From: Bombyx mori
Lineage: Eukaryota > Arthropoda > Insecta > Lepidoptera > Bombycidae
Assembly: GCF_030269925.1 (NCBI RefSeq)
Contig: NC_085124.1
Location: forward strand, 12,772,001-12,836,000
DNA length: 64,000 nucleotides
Direction of reading: 5' to 3'
The number at the start of each line of letters is the position of its first letter. The first letter of the stretch is position 1. The translations under genes and the position numbers were made by a program. A model generated the notes under the pieces. It had not been told where the DNA came from. It worked only from the letters and a program-made list of their open reading frames with translations, and searched no databases. This document shows, piece after piece, positions 1 to 11,200 of the stretch.

Positions 1-290
1 CGTGTAATAAAAATCAAACCCGCAAAAATTATAATTTACGTAATTACTGGTGGTAGGACCTCTTGTGAGTCCGCACGGGTAGGTACCACCACCTCGCCTA
101 TTTCTGCCGTGAAGCAGTAATGCATTCCAGTTTGAAGGGTGGAGCAGCCGTTATAACTATACTGAGACCTTAGAAATTATATCTCAAGGTGGTTGGCGCA
201 TTTGCGTTGTAGATGTCTATGGGCTCCAGTAACCACTTAACATCAGGTGGGCTGTGAGCTCGTCCACCCATCTAAGCAATAAAAAAAAAA
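1..290 (+). mobile_element. tRNA-derived SINE (Bm1-type), cut by window start
   Basis: The body and 3' tail of the commonest repeat in the window are present: the segment beginning at the ACTGGTGGTAGGACC motif through CCATCTAAGCAAT and an A-run at 281-290. The first 45 bases match the stretch that follows the tRNA-like head in the full copy at 31370, so the head probably lies outside the window. Confidence 0.85.
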
Positions 291-419
291 TGGCAGTTTC
301 GTTCAGCGTTTCTCGCTTTTGTTTCGATCTATGTTTTGTTTCGATTTTGACGATCGTGTTGATAGAAACGGTCATGAGATTATTACACGAACTGCATTTA
401 TCGAGCGCAATAATATATA

Positions 420-839
420 CTAGAGGTCCCGCAGTAGTCGAAATTCGACAATAATTAATTGGAATTGTAAATTTGTACACTATTAAGATTGTATTTTATA
501 CTTCTATAATCACAAATTTCGCCAAGACGACACTATAAAAAAATATTAACAAAGACAAACAATATTTAATCTATTCTCAGTTTGACAACAGTCGTCAAGA
601 ACAAAACTTTGACAATAAATAGAATTAATGCGTGTGTGCGTCAAATACATGGTATGTAGTGTATGTAATGTTTTCTTTATTGATTTAATGTATCTTTTAT
701 GCATTATTTAAAAAAAATATTAGCATTGTGCACTTCTTCTCTATAGTCTCTATAAGTGTGGAAAATTTCATACTCCTCCGTCCGCGCAATTTTCGTAAAA
801 AGGGATACAAAGTTTTTGCTTCACGTATTAATATATAGA
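420..839 (-). mobile_element. Non-autonomous Helitron, family H1, copy 1
   Basis: Read on the minus strand it starts TCTATATATTAATACGTG and ends CTAG, with A before and T after, the canonical Helitron A|T insertion. A palindrome, TAGTCGAAATTCGAC, lies about 12 bp from the 3' end and forms the expected terminal hairpin. There is no Rep/helicase frame. At about 420 bp it is the typical length of this family here. Confidence 0.85.
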
Positions 840-1588
840 TTCTCTTTATTAATAAAATTAATTTTACTGTTTAAACTCGCTTTTGTTTGTCAAAATGTTA
901 TTTTTGACGTTTGGATACTTCGTTTGAATATTCCATTGAATTTTCAAGACCATTTATCGCGACTATTGAGGTAATTATATTACATAATCACCATAATCAA
1001 CCAAAAATATAGCATATTATAACGACATAGATTTTATAATCATATTTAAAAATTCGTAGACAATTTAATCTTGATTTGTGTACACAACAATGCTCTCTTT
1101 CTCAATAAAAAAATAAATAAAGTCTTGTACAACAGAAATAGCGGGGTTATTCGGAAAAAGAAAAAAAAACGTCATGTTCATTCCAGACGCTTTCTTTCAT
1201 CGATTGATCATTAATCAGTCTCCATTACGAAAGCGCTCTAAATACGAACGGACGTCTATTTGTTTGGAAGCCGGATATTTTGCGGAAAATAATTCAGTAT
1301 TATCATCGATACCCTTTATTGTAACTCGATCGATCGATCAAAACAAACGAAGGTCGAATTACCTTAGTGATCGGGATGTCCGCCCGCTTCTGTTCAAAAA
1401 TAACTAAGCATCGGCAAACGGAGAAGTGCCAAAGAGATTTCTCGTTTTGTTAGAAGCGTTTGTATTTATGATTTACAATATAAATATGAACTTAAGACGC
1501 TTATGTTTAATTAGCCTTGTTCAAAACGAATCAACAAGGCTAATTCTCTGCTACAATTATTTGTGAAGAGGTAATTAATAAATAAATC
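840..1588. other. AT-rich single-copy DNA with a perfect hairpin
   Basis: No repeat family recognised. 1170-1480 is less AT-rich and rich in ATCGAT-type motifs, so it may be a conserved island. A perfect 13-bp inverted repeat lies at 1509-1521 / 1533-1545. Confidence 0.4.
1509..1545. repeat. Perfect 13-bp stem inverted repeat
   Basis: AATTAGCCTTGTT is followed by an 11-base loop and its exact complement AACAAGGCTAATT. No flanking transposon signature is visible. Confidence 0.8.
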
Positions 1589-1982
1589 TTTTTTTTATGA
1601 TTGAAAGATTACTGGTGATCCGGAGGCCTTTCCAGTTTCACCAGGACAGGTGGGCGAGCAAAGGCTCAGCCAAGAGGGGTGGGTTTTGCTAACAGCTGCC
1701 CGAACGCCTCCGAAGGAGACCTAACAACTCAAGAGCAATTGCTTCGCGAATGAATCTACTACCGGATCGGAATCGCGACCCACTGAGAAGATCCGGCGAG
1801 AAACTCAGCGGGCTGATGCATGGATTAGGTTGTACGTCGACCTCTTTGTTGAGTTCGACAAGTGCGGTTACCGGGGTTCCTCAGCCTGCTCCTAGTATTA
1901 GAGCTGAAGATATCTAATGCAAGAGCTATTGGATCTGGTGGATCCATAAGGACGTGTCTAGGTCGGTGACTTGCTCCTGCGT
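1589..1982 (-). mobile_element. Repeat B, B2 subfamily (probable BMC1-type LINE 3' end)
   Basis: On the minus strand the copy runs from an upstream part into the core CTGAGTTTCTCGCCGGATC and ends at an A-tail (the T-run at 1589-1596). The B2 type is marked by the segment CTGGAAAGGCCTCCGGATC just before the tail. This is one of the longer copies. Confidence 0.7.
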
Positions 1983-1989
1983 AGATATA

Positions 1990-3853
1990 TGTGAGCGCAC
2001 TCGCACACTATTTTGTAACTATTTAATTAAAATTATCGCGATTATGCGTAGAATGTCTCGATATTGGGTTTCAGATTAGCAGCAGCACTAACTTAACAAC
2101 TAGTGGGCAATGAACTCGTCTACACATCTTGCTTAAAAACAGACAATGTGGAGTCCAAACGCTCAAGGGAATTTCGCGCGTCACGCCTACTTGTCAATTA
2201 AAGTCACAACAAGCTGTCAATGTCACAATGACCGATAACTCAACAATGGGTCAGCCCTAATCTGTAACTATAATAGACACATCTTGAAAACATCCAGTGA
2301 CAGTAGAGCTCTGATAGTCCATATAGTGAAGTGTCGTCGAGAGCCAGATAAACTGGAAATATGAGGCTATTTCTCGCTTCTTTTTTTTCCAATAAATTTA
2401 ATAAAAGCAAAGGTATCTTAATTCTTACCGCGATGTTTTGAACAATTAAAGAGTTCTGTTGTTGAGGTTTTTTGCTAGCGCAGCTGCATTGAGCAGGTAG
2501 GTGCTTATTGTTGGACTGTTATCGATGTTTTGTAATACGATGACATTGTCGATAGGTCAATGGCGAATAACGAGTCATCAAACGATCTACAAGGAGAGAT
2601 GGAAAAGTTTTTGCTCGCGGCAGTTACATTATTATAATTTAAGAAATGATTTCATGAATTTGTTTTTTTATTATTAGTTGTACATGTTCGACATATTAAA
2701 AAGAATTAGATAGAAGTGAGAATAGTATGTATCTACTTCTAATAATTTTTGCAACAACCTTTGAAGCGTTGCACTTTTGTTTAATTCACTTTTTTTTTAA
2801 TAACATTCCAGTAGTACGTATCTACTAGAATTTCATAAATAATAAAAAGGTAACAAATAGACCGTTTTTCACCTCCTACCTATGCACTGGGAGCCTATGG
2901 TCACTAGTTGTAAAACATACAGTGCAAAAAAAACCTAGCATTCGACAATACCAACCTCTCTGACTGGCAGTCGGCATTCCTGTCACAAGAACATCATATT
3001 TGCCCTACGATCACACGGTGAGCCATTGTGACCATAATGTCATTATATTTTTTTTTGCTGGCCATCCGACAAAAGACGCACGGTGTAAATATAATATTAA
3101 CAAATTGTACCGATGTGTTCTAAAATGGATTTCTTGTAAAGCCTTTGTCAGCGTCCTCGAGTCTAAGGTATTATTACTGTTTATATTTAAGAATGAATAT
3201 TAGAATATAGATTAGGTTTACATTAGAATTTCCAAATCCAAGTCAAACAAACTGCTAATTTTAAGATAGTACTGTTAGTTCTTCCTGCGTGAAAAGAAAC
3301 GTTTTGGAGGTTTTTTTTTTAAATAGAAAAGAGAGCGAAAATATAACGACAATATAAACATAAATATAAATATAAAGAGACCGAAAATATAAAAATAGAG
3401 AGAAAGAAAATATTTAGCTTAATGTACAAATGTCGACGAATAAGACCTTTGTCGTCTGTGAGCACGAAAACTGTTAAGTATTCTGAGCCTCCCGAATTAC
3501 TTAAAGAATCCTATAATGTACCTACCTACTTACATTAATTTTCTCTATAGTTTTTATTATAGACATTATCTCTTAAAGTATACATAAGCAAGCTAGTTTA
3601 TGTATACTCTAAGCATTATCTAGAAAAAAAAACTGTAATTGTTTTTTTTATATACTAAAGCACGTGAGTAGCTCGCATACGAAATATAAAAGAAAATCGG
3701 TTGATAGATACACGAGAAAATTGTAGGAATGTTTTGTTTTTGACTATTTTAAAGCTATATAAAGGTATCTTACGTCATATGTAGTGTTTTTTTAATAACA
3801 TATAGCTCTAGGGTAGTATTTTTTTCATGTAAAATTTTGTACTTTTAAAAGTA
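1990..3853. other. AT-rich stretch, mostly unclassified
   Basis: A decayed SINE tail can be made out at about 2060-2140. A hairpin with 11-bp arms (AGTATACATAA / TTATGTATACT) lies at 3577-3608. 3310-3415 is purine-rich with near-tandem ATAAATATA units. I see no gene. Confidence 0.4.
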
Positions 3854-4264
3854 TCTATATATTAATACGTGAAGCAAAAACTTTGTATCCCTTTTTACGA
3901 AAATTGCGCGGACGGAGGAGTATGAAATTTTCCACACTTATAGAAAATATAGAGAAGAAGTGCACAATGCTAATATTTTTTTAAGATAATGTATAAAAGA
4001 TACATTAAATCAATAAAGAAAATATTACACACACTACATACCATGTATTTGACGCACACACGCATGCATACTATTTATTGTCAAACTTTTGTTCTTGACG
4101 TCTGTTGAGAATAGATTAAATATTGTTTGTCTTTGTTAATATTTTTTACAGTGTAGTCTTGGCGAAATTTGTGACCATAGAAGTATAAAATACAATCATA
4201 ATAGTGTACAAACTTACAATTCCAATTGATTATAGTCGAATTTCGACTACTGCGGGACCTCTAG
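3854..4264 (+). mobile_element. Non-autonomous Helitron, family H1, copy 2
   Basis: It begins TCTATATATTAATACGTG after an A and ends CTAG before a T, with the TAGTCGAATTTCGACTA hairpin just inside the 3' end. It is in inverted orientation to the copy at 420-839, about 3 kb away. Confidence 0.87.
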
Positions 4265-4361
4265 TTTTATTTATTCCACGTCTGAAAACTTTACGAGTTT
4301 TGGGTTCCCTGATGAGTTTTTGTAAGAAATATTTTAAATCATATTTATGAAAATCAGACGT

Positions 4362-4425
4362 GGACAGCGTGGCTTTGCTAATCTCCATGGGCGATGGTAA
4401 TCGCTCACCGTCTGATATGATGCTA
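4362..4425 (+). mobile_element. Decayed LINE-C tail
   Basis: A degraded match to the tail seen intact at 25622-25735: a GCAGCGGCTTGGCT-like start, then GGGCGATGGTAATCGCTCACC. Confidence 0.45.
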
Positions 4426-4739
4426 GGCTAATATTAGGGAATTTGGAAATTAGGTGTCTATCTCGGCAGAGTGTTGTAAATTAGAATAATGAGTATATTT
4501 GGTAATAACCTACTGTTTGAACTAGAAAGTAACATAATTACTTATATGGATTTAATAAAATAGTACCTATTCTATACTGTGATTGATATCCAATAACTTA
4601 GTAAACATAAAATAAATATCCTAGTACCTAATATTAAGGTAGTATTCGCTTCTATATTATTTCTCGCAACGAATACGGATATGTTTAATTATTTTTTTTA
4701 TCAAAATAGTGAGAAAAAATGTCGTTTCATATTTTTTTA

Positions 4740-5175
4740 CAAATTGCATCCTATCCATTTTCCTGGTTTGATTAACCGTGCGCGTTCCACACAGACGCCA
4801 TTTGCAATCGTAATCAAAATCGCCACCCTTCAAAACATTTCATAACGAATATCATTTTTTGATATGCATTCGAAGCCGGATTACCGTGTTGAGATAAAGT
4901 TTAAATTCCATTGGCATAGCTGTATTAGTGTTTGCGTTAAAACCGCGACCCACAGCCTGAAGTGAAAATACGAGTGGTGAGTAGAGCCCGGCATAATTTG
5001 GAGTTTCTTTTCTGGAAAGCTGGCCGCTGATTGGTCGAGGTGGCCCGCTACAGACGTCGCGATTGGTGGAAAAAACTCGCCTTTGTGCCGACTCCAGCGA
5101 TTTATTCACGACTATTAGTTATGGTCGGATGAACGGACGCCCGGGGATATAGTGATGTGACGTAGATTGTAGTAT
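4740..5175. promoter_or_regulatory. Candidate conserved noncoding island 1
   Basis: Single-copy, CpG-containing block between AT-rich flanks. It holds a homeodomain-type site (GGATTA in CCGGATTACCG, about 4880), two ATTGG boxes near 5028 and 5060, and a TGACG half-site near 5158. The open frame across it has no protein features. An enhancer role is inferred only from composition and the nearby homeobox gene. Confidence 0.35.
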
Positions 5176-5458
5176 CGACAGTCAGCATTAAAACTTATTT
5201 AATGTGCATGCAGTTTATCATTACTTTAATTATGAGCCTATTTTGACTTGTTCCTAAGATCAGAAATAATGTATTCGGAGATATGGTTGTTACTTGAATA
5301 AAATTTACATAAATAAATAGATATAGCTAGTTAAATAATTAAAACAGTTGTCTATGTATCCGTTAAAGTATATTTTATTATTAAAATATTGAAATTTGAT
5401 TCCGGCCAACTCAAGTCATTAGTATACTACTTCTACTACTAGTACTAGTATTACTAAT

Positions 5459-5580
5459 AGCAACCCGAAGACATCCATTGCTGGATACAGGGCTTCCCTA
5501 AGGCTTGCCACAAAGATTGGACTCCCGGAATCTTCCATAGCGCTCAGCGTCTTACGATGCGCGGTCGCTACTCGAGAACT
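5459..5580 (-). pseudogene. RTE-clade LINE C-terminal remnant
   Basis: The minus strand translates to SLWQALGKPCIQQWMSSG, resembling the conserved C-terminal end (W..LGEAYVQQW) of one lineage of RTE-type endonuclease/reverse transcriptase proteins. Only this short end survives. Confidence 0.6.
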
Positions 5581-5599
5581 ACTTCCACATCGTACATTG

Positions 5600-6200
5600 A
5601 TATATATCTGACAAAAGTCTTTCTTTACTCTTATTTGTACTGTCGTTTTGCATATTACTACTTGAAGTCGTCATGTGTTCCTGTCTGAAGTGTAGAATAA
5701 AAACTGTTGTTTGGACTTCGACCGTATGTTTCAAAGTGAGATGTGATACTCACGGTGGAGCATGTAAGGTATCTATTAACACTGGTAAAATTACCAACTG
5801 AAAAGCAGCTACCAAGAAATTGTTCGCTAGGATGTTTTTTTTGTGAGGAGGAGATCGCCCGGACTTTTGCCTTCCACTGGGGATGGAGGGCGGGACATGT
5901 CGGAGTCAATCTGACTAAAACCTCCGTCGCTCAACATCCAGCATCCAAACCTCGCATGAGACAGAACTCATGAAATGGCAAAGGGGGGAAGTGAAGCGCT
6001 TAGTGCGGAGCACATCTCTTCCATCACTCTCCCTCTCAGGACGCCGGACCGGCGGTCGTCGCATAGATGGGTACCAGTTTTCTCATATGTACCGTGAAGC
6101 ATTTTTGCGTAACCATTTGAGAAGTAGGGCAGCCATTACATTCAGTTGATACTTAAATCTCGTTTACTAAAGTAATGATTATTTAAATATAATATTTTCG
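5600..6200. other. Unclassified, possibly decayed repeats
   Basis: 5820-6065 is GC-richer and looks like part of an old retroelement, but I cannot place it. 6068-6165 resembles a decayed SINE body (GTGAAGCA..., GGGCAGCC...). No gene is supported. Confidence 0.3.
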
Positions 6201-6224
6201 ACTACTATCGACTAAAATATATAC

Positions 6225-6660
6225 CATCACTAGTCGTGTTTACTATTCTCGAGGTGTATAATGGGACCAGTGGCAGTTGGCAGTTACCATCTCAATCATC
6301 CCACCTTTTACTTACAGTTAGAACGAGACAGCTGTCACGAGTCACAACTCGGAAAAGGACGGATGAAATATTTCGAAATGCGCTACGAATTCAAATCTGA
6401 TTTCGTTATTGATTTCGTTCATGCGATTTTGTGGTTTATTTTGTACGTTTTAACGGTGATTTTAGTGTGTATTCTCGATGGAATCGGTACAAACAATATT
6501 TAGCATGTATGTTTTCTTTAGATATGAATGCAAATAGTAATGGCGCATTTTTTATTCGTAACGTTTATATAGAGGGGACGAGCGCGAGTGAAATATGAAA
6601 AAGTGTAAACATTGACGCCATTTTGTTGCGTTGTACCGTCAGCAGGGAGAGAATCGGGTA
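6225..6660. promoter_or_regulatory. Candidate conserved noncoding island 2
   Basis: Single-copy block with a perfect POU octamer ATGCAAAT at 6528-6535, an E-box CAGCTG near 6331, and several CpGs. An 80-codon frame (6261-6503) crosses it but lacks recognisable features. Its regulatory role is inferred. Confidence 0.35.
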
Positions 6661-7213
6661 TGATTTTATATTTAAGAACCCTAGTAGCTTTAACTGTTGA
6701 TGCGGGACTCGAGATAATAAGTCTGAGAAATTAAAAAAATACTTTTTATTATTAACCGATTCATGAATGCGGGTTTAATTATAATGTTTTTTTCTTTGTG
6801 TTATATTGATCATTCAGTATTTGAAAATCTAAATTTTAATGCCTAAATGTTAATAATATTAAAATCATAGAACAGAAAATTGGTGTACTAATGTAGCACC
6901 AAAAGAGGAAACAGAAAGAGTCTCTCTCTATGGCACGTTGCAATGTAGGTATATATGGAGATATAAGATGAAGAAGGTTGTCGTCAGAAAGGCGGCTGGT
7001 CTCTAAGCTCTTGCCAAAACATTATGCAGCATGATAAGAAGATGAGCTGGGCTGATCACGTAGAATTTGCGAAGAAGAAGAAGTACGCGAAGTTCTATTG
7101 TACGAAAAATCGGTATATTGAACTGAATTCATAGTTAAATTAATCCTATTGTTGCGTGTAATATTAATATCAATCAATTTCAATTTTAATATGTATGTCG
7201 GTATTGATATGCG
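6660..7213. other. AT-rich DNA with a possible RTE tail
   Basis: A GAAGAAGAAG run near 7070-7083 follows a stretch resembling a decayed RTE 3' end. Nothing else is recognised. Confidence 0.3.
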
Positions 7214-7562
7214 TTTTTTTTCCTACCTAAGCTTACCTTGAGAGGCTATTTCAGTTACATAGTTATATTTCAGTTACGCCATAACATGTAGGTAAGGTCA
7301 CGGGGCTCAAGCCGGAGTGTTGCTAACACTGGCCCTAGCAAGAGCAGTGCTTCGCGGAATCTACCACCGGATCGGAAGCGCTACCCACTGAGAAGATCCG
7401 GCGAGAAACTCAGTGGGCTGTGTCTATGGGTTAATTCACTCGTCGAGCCCTTCGTCGCAAGCGACGGGTTCGGTGAGGACAGTGACCGGTGTTTGAGATA
7501 CCTAAAAGCACCGTTAATGGATCGGAAGGATCCGTAATGACGTACTTTGGGCGACGTCGACA
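7214..7562 (-). mobile_element. Repeat B, B1 subfamily, long copy
   Basis: The T-run at 7214 is the A-tail on the minus strand. Next come the B1 tail block (AAATAGCCTCTCAAGG), the shared core CTGAGTTTCTCGCCGGATC, the CGAAGGGCTCGACGAG segment and the GTCGACGTCGCCC end. A short internal duplication (CAGTTACATAG... / CAGTTACGCC) interrupts the tail block near 7250. Confidence 0.75.
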
Positions 7563-7689
7563 ATATGTCCTAAGTCAGTAATGTAAGCTTGATACTGGCA
7601 TCGGCAATCTTTCGGCACTTTAAGCTATAGGTAAACACCTTTCGATCTACTTAAGTACGCTACTGTAAGACACCTACAGCTCTAACACT

Positions 7690-7989
7690 AGAAGCAGACT
7701 CAGGGAGCCTGGTAATCGTACTCGGCAAAGAGTTCGTTGTGCAACCTAACTCATACATTAGCTTGCTGAGTTTCTCGCCGGATCTTCTTATCGGGTCGCA
7801 ATTCCAATCCGGTAGCAGATGCATTCGTGAAGCGGTTGCCCTTAAGATGCTAGGTCTCCTTTGGAGGCGCTCGGGCAGCTGTTAACAAATTCCACCGCTC
7901 CTGGTTGAGCCTTCGCTCGCTAACCTATTCTGGTGAAACTCGAAAGGTTTCCGGAAGACTAGTAATGCTTCCTTTCTAAAAAAAAAAAT
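7690..7989 (+). mobile_element. Repeat B, B2 subfamily
   Basis: Plus-strand copy with the core at 7764-7830, a B2-type tail and an A-run ending at 7989. It lies head-to-head with the B1 copy at 7214-7562, so the shared cores form an inverted repeat. Confidence 0.7.
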
Positions 7990-8163
7990 TAGCTCTGATC
8001 AAGTCGCCCAAGCAATGTGACCTTTGTAACATATACGAGACATAGCACTCTCAATATCAGCGTAAATTGGTTAGGTATATTCATCATATCAGCCAGGTGA
8101 CGCGATTTTTTTTTATTGCTTTTGAAAATGTTTTCAAATGATAAATAAAGCCATGCCTCGTAT

Positions 8164-8267
8164 TTTTTTTTATTGCTTAGATGGGTGCACGAGCTCACAG
8201 CCCACCTGGTGTTAAGTGGTTACTGGAGCCCATAGACATTTACAACGTAGACGCGCCACCCACCTTA
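8164..8267 (-). mobile_element. SINE (Bm1-type), 5'-truncated
   Basis: Only the last 100 bp or so are present: the A-tail (T-run at 8164), GCTTAGATGGGTG, and the tail up to the GCGCCACCCACC segment. It lies just before an H1 Helitron. Confidence 0.8.
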
Positions 8268-8294
8268 AATTGTATATTTAACATAATATACCTA

Positions 8295-9159
8295 CTAGTG
8301 GTCCCCCGGTAGTCGAAATTCGACTATAATTCATTGACATTATCAGTTTGTACACTATTATGATTCTATTGTCAAAGACTATTATACTTCTGTAATCACC
8401 GATTTCGCCAAGACTACATAAATAATAATAAAGACAAAACATTAATTATTTAATCTATACCTACTCAATTTGACCACAGGCTATAAGCAATAAGAAAAGT
8501 TTGACAATAAACAAATAATATGCATGCGTGTGTGTGTTAAATACATGGTAGTGTGTGTAATGTATTTTTTTATTGTTTTAATGTATTTTTTATGCTTAAT
8601 TTAAAAAGATATTAACATTCTGCACCACTTCTGTATGTGCTCTACTAGCGGCCCGCTTCGGCTCCGCTCGGTTCTTTAACAAAAATTTCAACGATATTTG
8701 ACCTTGTTTTATTTTTTTAAATAAAAGAACACTTATTGCGGCATAAATATAATAGTTAGAAATATGCTGTCGCGACACTTTTTGTGAATAAAAATGTGTT
8801 CTACAAAGTCGTACATTATTTTATTCTATCATCAATAGTTTTCGCAAGAGCACACGATGTAAAGAATATTTGAAGTATTTTTTTACACCTTGGGTTACAT
8901 TATTGGAGTTTTAGTAAAAATCCCTAAATGTTTTCAAAATAGATTATAGCCTATGTCACTCGGGAATAGTGTAGCTTCCAAACAGTGAAAGATTTTTTCA
9001 AACCGGTTCAGTAGTTTCAGAGCTTATTCAATACAAACAAACAAATTTTTTCTCTTTATAATATTAGTATAGATAAGTGTGGGAAATTTCATACTCCTCA
9101 GTCCGCGCAAGTTTCGTAAAAAGGGGTACAAGTTTTTCCTTCACGTATTAATATATAGA
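8295..9159 (-). mobile_element. Non-autonomous Helitron, family H1, copy 3, with nested Helitron
   Basis: On the minus strand the copy runs from TCTATATATTAATACGTG (end at 9159) to CTAG (8295), with A before and T after. It is about twice the family length because a second Helitron sits inside it at 8645-9073. Confidence 0.85.
8645..9073 (-). mobile_element. Non-autonomous Helitron, family H2, nested
   Basis: On the minus strand it begins TCTATACTAATATTATAAAG and ends CTAG. Removing it rejoins A8644 to T9074 and restores the uninterrupted H1 string CTATAAGTGTGG seen in other copies, a perfect empty site. The 3' end has a GC-rich potential hairpin (GAGCGGAGCCGAAGCGG). Confidence 0.88.
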
Positions 9160-9712
9160 TTAGTATGTATGTCAGTCTCTGGCACTAATTACACAGGGAA
9201 TCTTAACCGTGCCTGATTTGTTCCCAGTTATCATAGTTATAGACTGTGCCGGTATTCGAATCCCGCAAGCATATGCCATATTGCTTGTGGAGTCGGTCGC
9301 ATATGTCCACACTAAGCTTGTGGTCGGAAACACGGTACCTTAGAGACTCAATTGCTTGAAAACATTGGACATTTCATAATCTGGATTATAGGTGGAATGA
9401 TTCAGATAGACCAAGCCATTTTAAGACGTTAGAGGTATTACCCACATCCTGCACCATAGTTCAAACCACCTCTGATATTAGAGGTCTTTAGCACCTAGTT
9501 ACTAGTCCGGTGAATCTAGAATAATTCCTCGAGGTTCCTAGAATAGGAAAACTAACCTAGTTACCAGCAGTGAATACTTTATTACTATATATAAAACTCT
9601 ATTAAGCTTCGAGTCGTGTGTTCCGGTCTGAAGGTGAGGGCAGAGGTTTTCTTTTCGTTTAGTTCTTTATATGTAGCCGTATATTACCTATTTATAACGT
9701 TAACGGGCACAA
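9160..9712. other. Unclassified single-copy DNA with a B-box-like site
   Basis: GGTATTCGAATCCCGCAAG near 9250 resembles a pol III B box, but no SINE body follows. It may be a decayed tRNA-derived head. Confidence 0.3.
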
Positions 9713-9899
9713 TTGAGTTTCTCGCCGGATCTTGTCAGTGGGTCACGTTTCAGATCCAGTAGTAGATTCAGCGAAGCACTGCCCTCCCTAGGGCTAGTGT
9801 TAACAATTTCGCCAGGCTGAGCCTCGTGAGCTCGCCTTAGATGAACCTAGTATAACTCCTCGAAGTTACTATGATAGGCAGGAAAAAGAAAAAAAAAAC
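9713..9899 (+). mobile_element. Repeat B, 5'-truncated
   Basis: Starts inside the core (TTGAGTTTCTCGCCGGATC) and ends at an A-rich tail at 9883-9899. It carries diverged B1-like tail sequence. Confidence 0.7.
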
Positions 9900-9943
9900 A
9901 AAGTTGTAATCAATAGTAGTACCTATTTGAGACTACCCACAGT

Positions 9944-10080
9944 TTTTTTTTCTTTTTAGTTGCATAGATAGGTGGACGAGCTCACACTGGTGTTAAATGG
10001 TCACTGGAGCCCATAAAAATCTACAACGTAAATGCCCCACCCACCTTGAGATATGAGTTCTAAGGTCTCAGTATAGTTAC
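9944..10080 (-). mobile_element. SINE (Bm1-type), 5'-truncated
   Basis: A-tail (T-run at 9944), then the tail and part of the body up to the GTATAGTTAC segment. It is directly followed by a short plus-orientation SINE-like fragment beginning ATCTCAAGG at 10081. Confidence 0.7.
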
Positions 10081-10133
10081 ATCTCAAGGTAGGTGTTCAC
10101 TTTGTGCTGTCTATCTGACTTCCACCAGGTGTG

Positions 10134-10265
10134 TTTTTTTTTGTTTTATTGTTAATTTATACGCGCGTGAGCAAGCTTAGTGTAGTGTAGTTACCGGAGC
10201 CCATAGACATTAACAATGTAAAGGCCGCTACCCATTTTGGGACATGAGTTCTGAGTCTCAGTTAT
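10134..10265 (-). mobile_element. SINE (Bm1-type), decayed
   Basis: A T-run at 10134, then a diverged tail and body (GGAGCCCATAGACAT..., GAGTTCTGAGTCTCAG). The copy is old compared with its neighbours. Confidence 0.6.
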
Positions 10266-10470
10266 ATAATGCTCGGATGAGGCAAGCCGTAACGCATTAT
10301 TGGTTGCGTGCTCACAAGGCGCCATACCATTAGTAAGTACCTGCCACCTACCACTGTCTCGTCGAATCATCGATTAAAAGAATAACGCACGTCAATCTAT
10401 GTATCCGCTTATGAAGGTAGGTACATTCTTTTTTTTAATTGAAAATTCATACTTTTACATAAAACTTGCA

Positions 10471-10705
10471 TTTTTTTTATTGCTTAGATGTGTGGACGAG
10501 CTCACAGCCCACCTGGTGTTAAGTGGTTACTGGAGCCCATAGACATCTACAACGTAAATGCGCCACACACCTTGAGATAAGGTCTCAGTATAGTCACAAC
10601 GGCTGCCCCACCCTTCAAACCGAAACGCATTACTGCTTCACGGCAGAAATAGGCGGGGCGGTGGTACCTACCCGTGCGGATTCACAAAAGGTCCTACCAC
10701 CAGTA
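10471..10705 (-). mobile_element. SINE (Bm1-type) body and tail
   Basis: Nearly intact body from the A-tail (T-run at 10471) to the CCACCAGTA start. The head is absent. A 69-codon frame here is an artefact of the repeat. Confidence 0.85.
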
Positions 10706-11080
10706 AAAATATACCCCTTATTTGAGATGTAATGTTCAATAAAGTAAATTATGTGCTACATTGGCGCGTGCAGCTGTATAAAAGCTAAATATGTCATTGA
10801 TAAATTTTGGAAACCGCTATGCACCAGATCATGAGATCACCTAAATAAAAAAAAATCTATTAAAATACAATAAAAACTTCAGTGGCCTTATATAATACAT
10901 ATTATGAAGAATTAATACAGGAAATTTGAAGTCAAAACATAAATTTTAATTTAAAACATTCGTAAAAAGTTCCTGTATTGTATCGAATTTAAAAACAATA
11001 GATACAGCGGTATGTACTCAAACATTCTAGAGCGACGTATATTAATCCTTAGCTTTAGGTAATTATGGAGGTATACAACA
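10706..11080. other. AT-rich DNA, nothing recognised
   Basis: No repeat family, gene or strong motif seen. Confidence 0.4.
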
Positions 11081-11084
11081 ATGG

Positions 11085-11200
11085 GAAGATCTTCCACAGA
11101 GCGAGTGATATTGCTCGATAGACCGATGCTCTTAATGTTGTCGAATGTTCCGTCTTCATATTTACGTCTTGTCTACTTTTTGTACGTAAGATAATACGTA
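11085..11200 (+). repeat. Repeat D fragment, diverged
   Basis: GAAGATCTTCCAC followed by an ATATTGCTCG..AGACCGA pattern matches the repeat at 12108-12265 and, reversed, those at 57872 and 60414. The family is unknown. Confidence 0.55.

Noticed and set aside
6261..6503. An 80-codon frame with a hydrophobic end, suggesting a small membrane protein
   Set aside because: No signal peptide pattern that convinces, no homologue recognised, and the block looks regulatory. Conservation data could revive it.
9240..9275. tRNA or SINE head at a B-box-like site
   Set aside because: No A box at proper distance and no SINE body follows.
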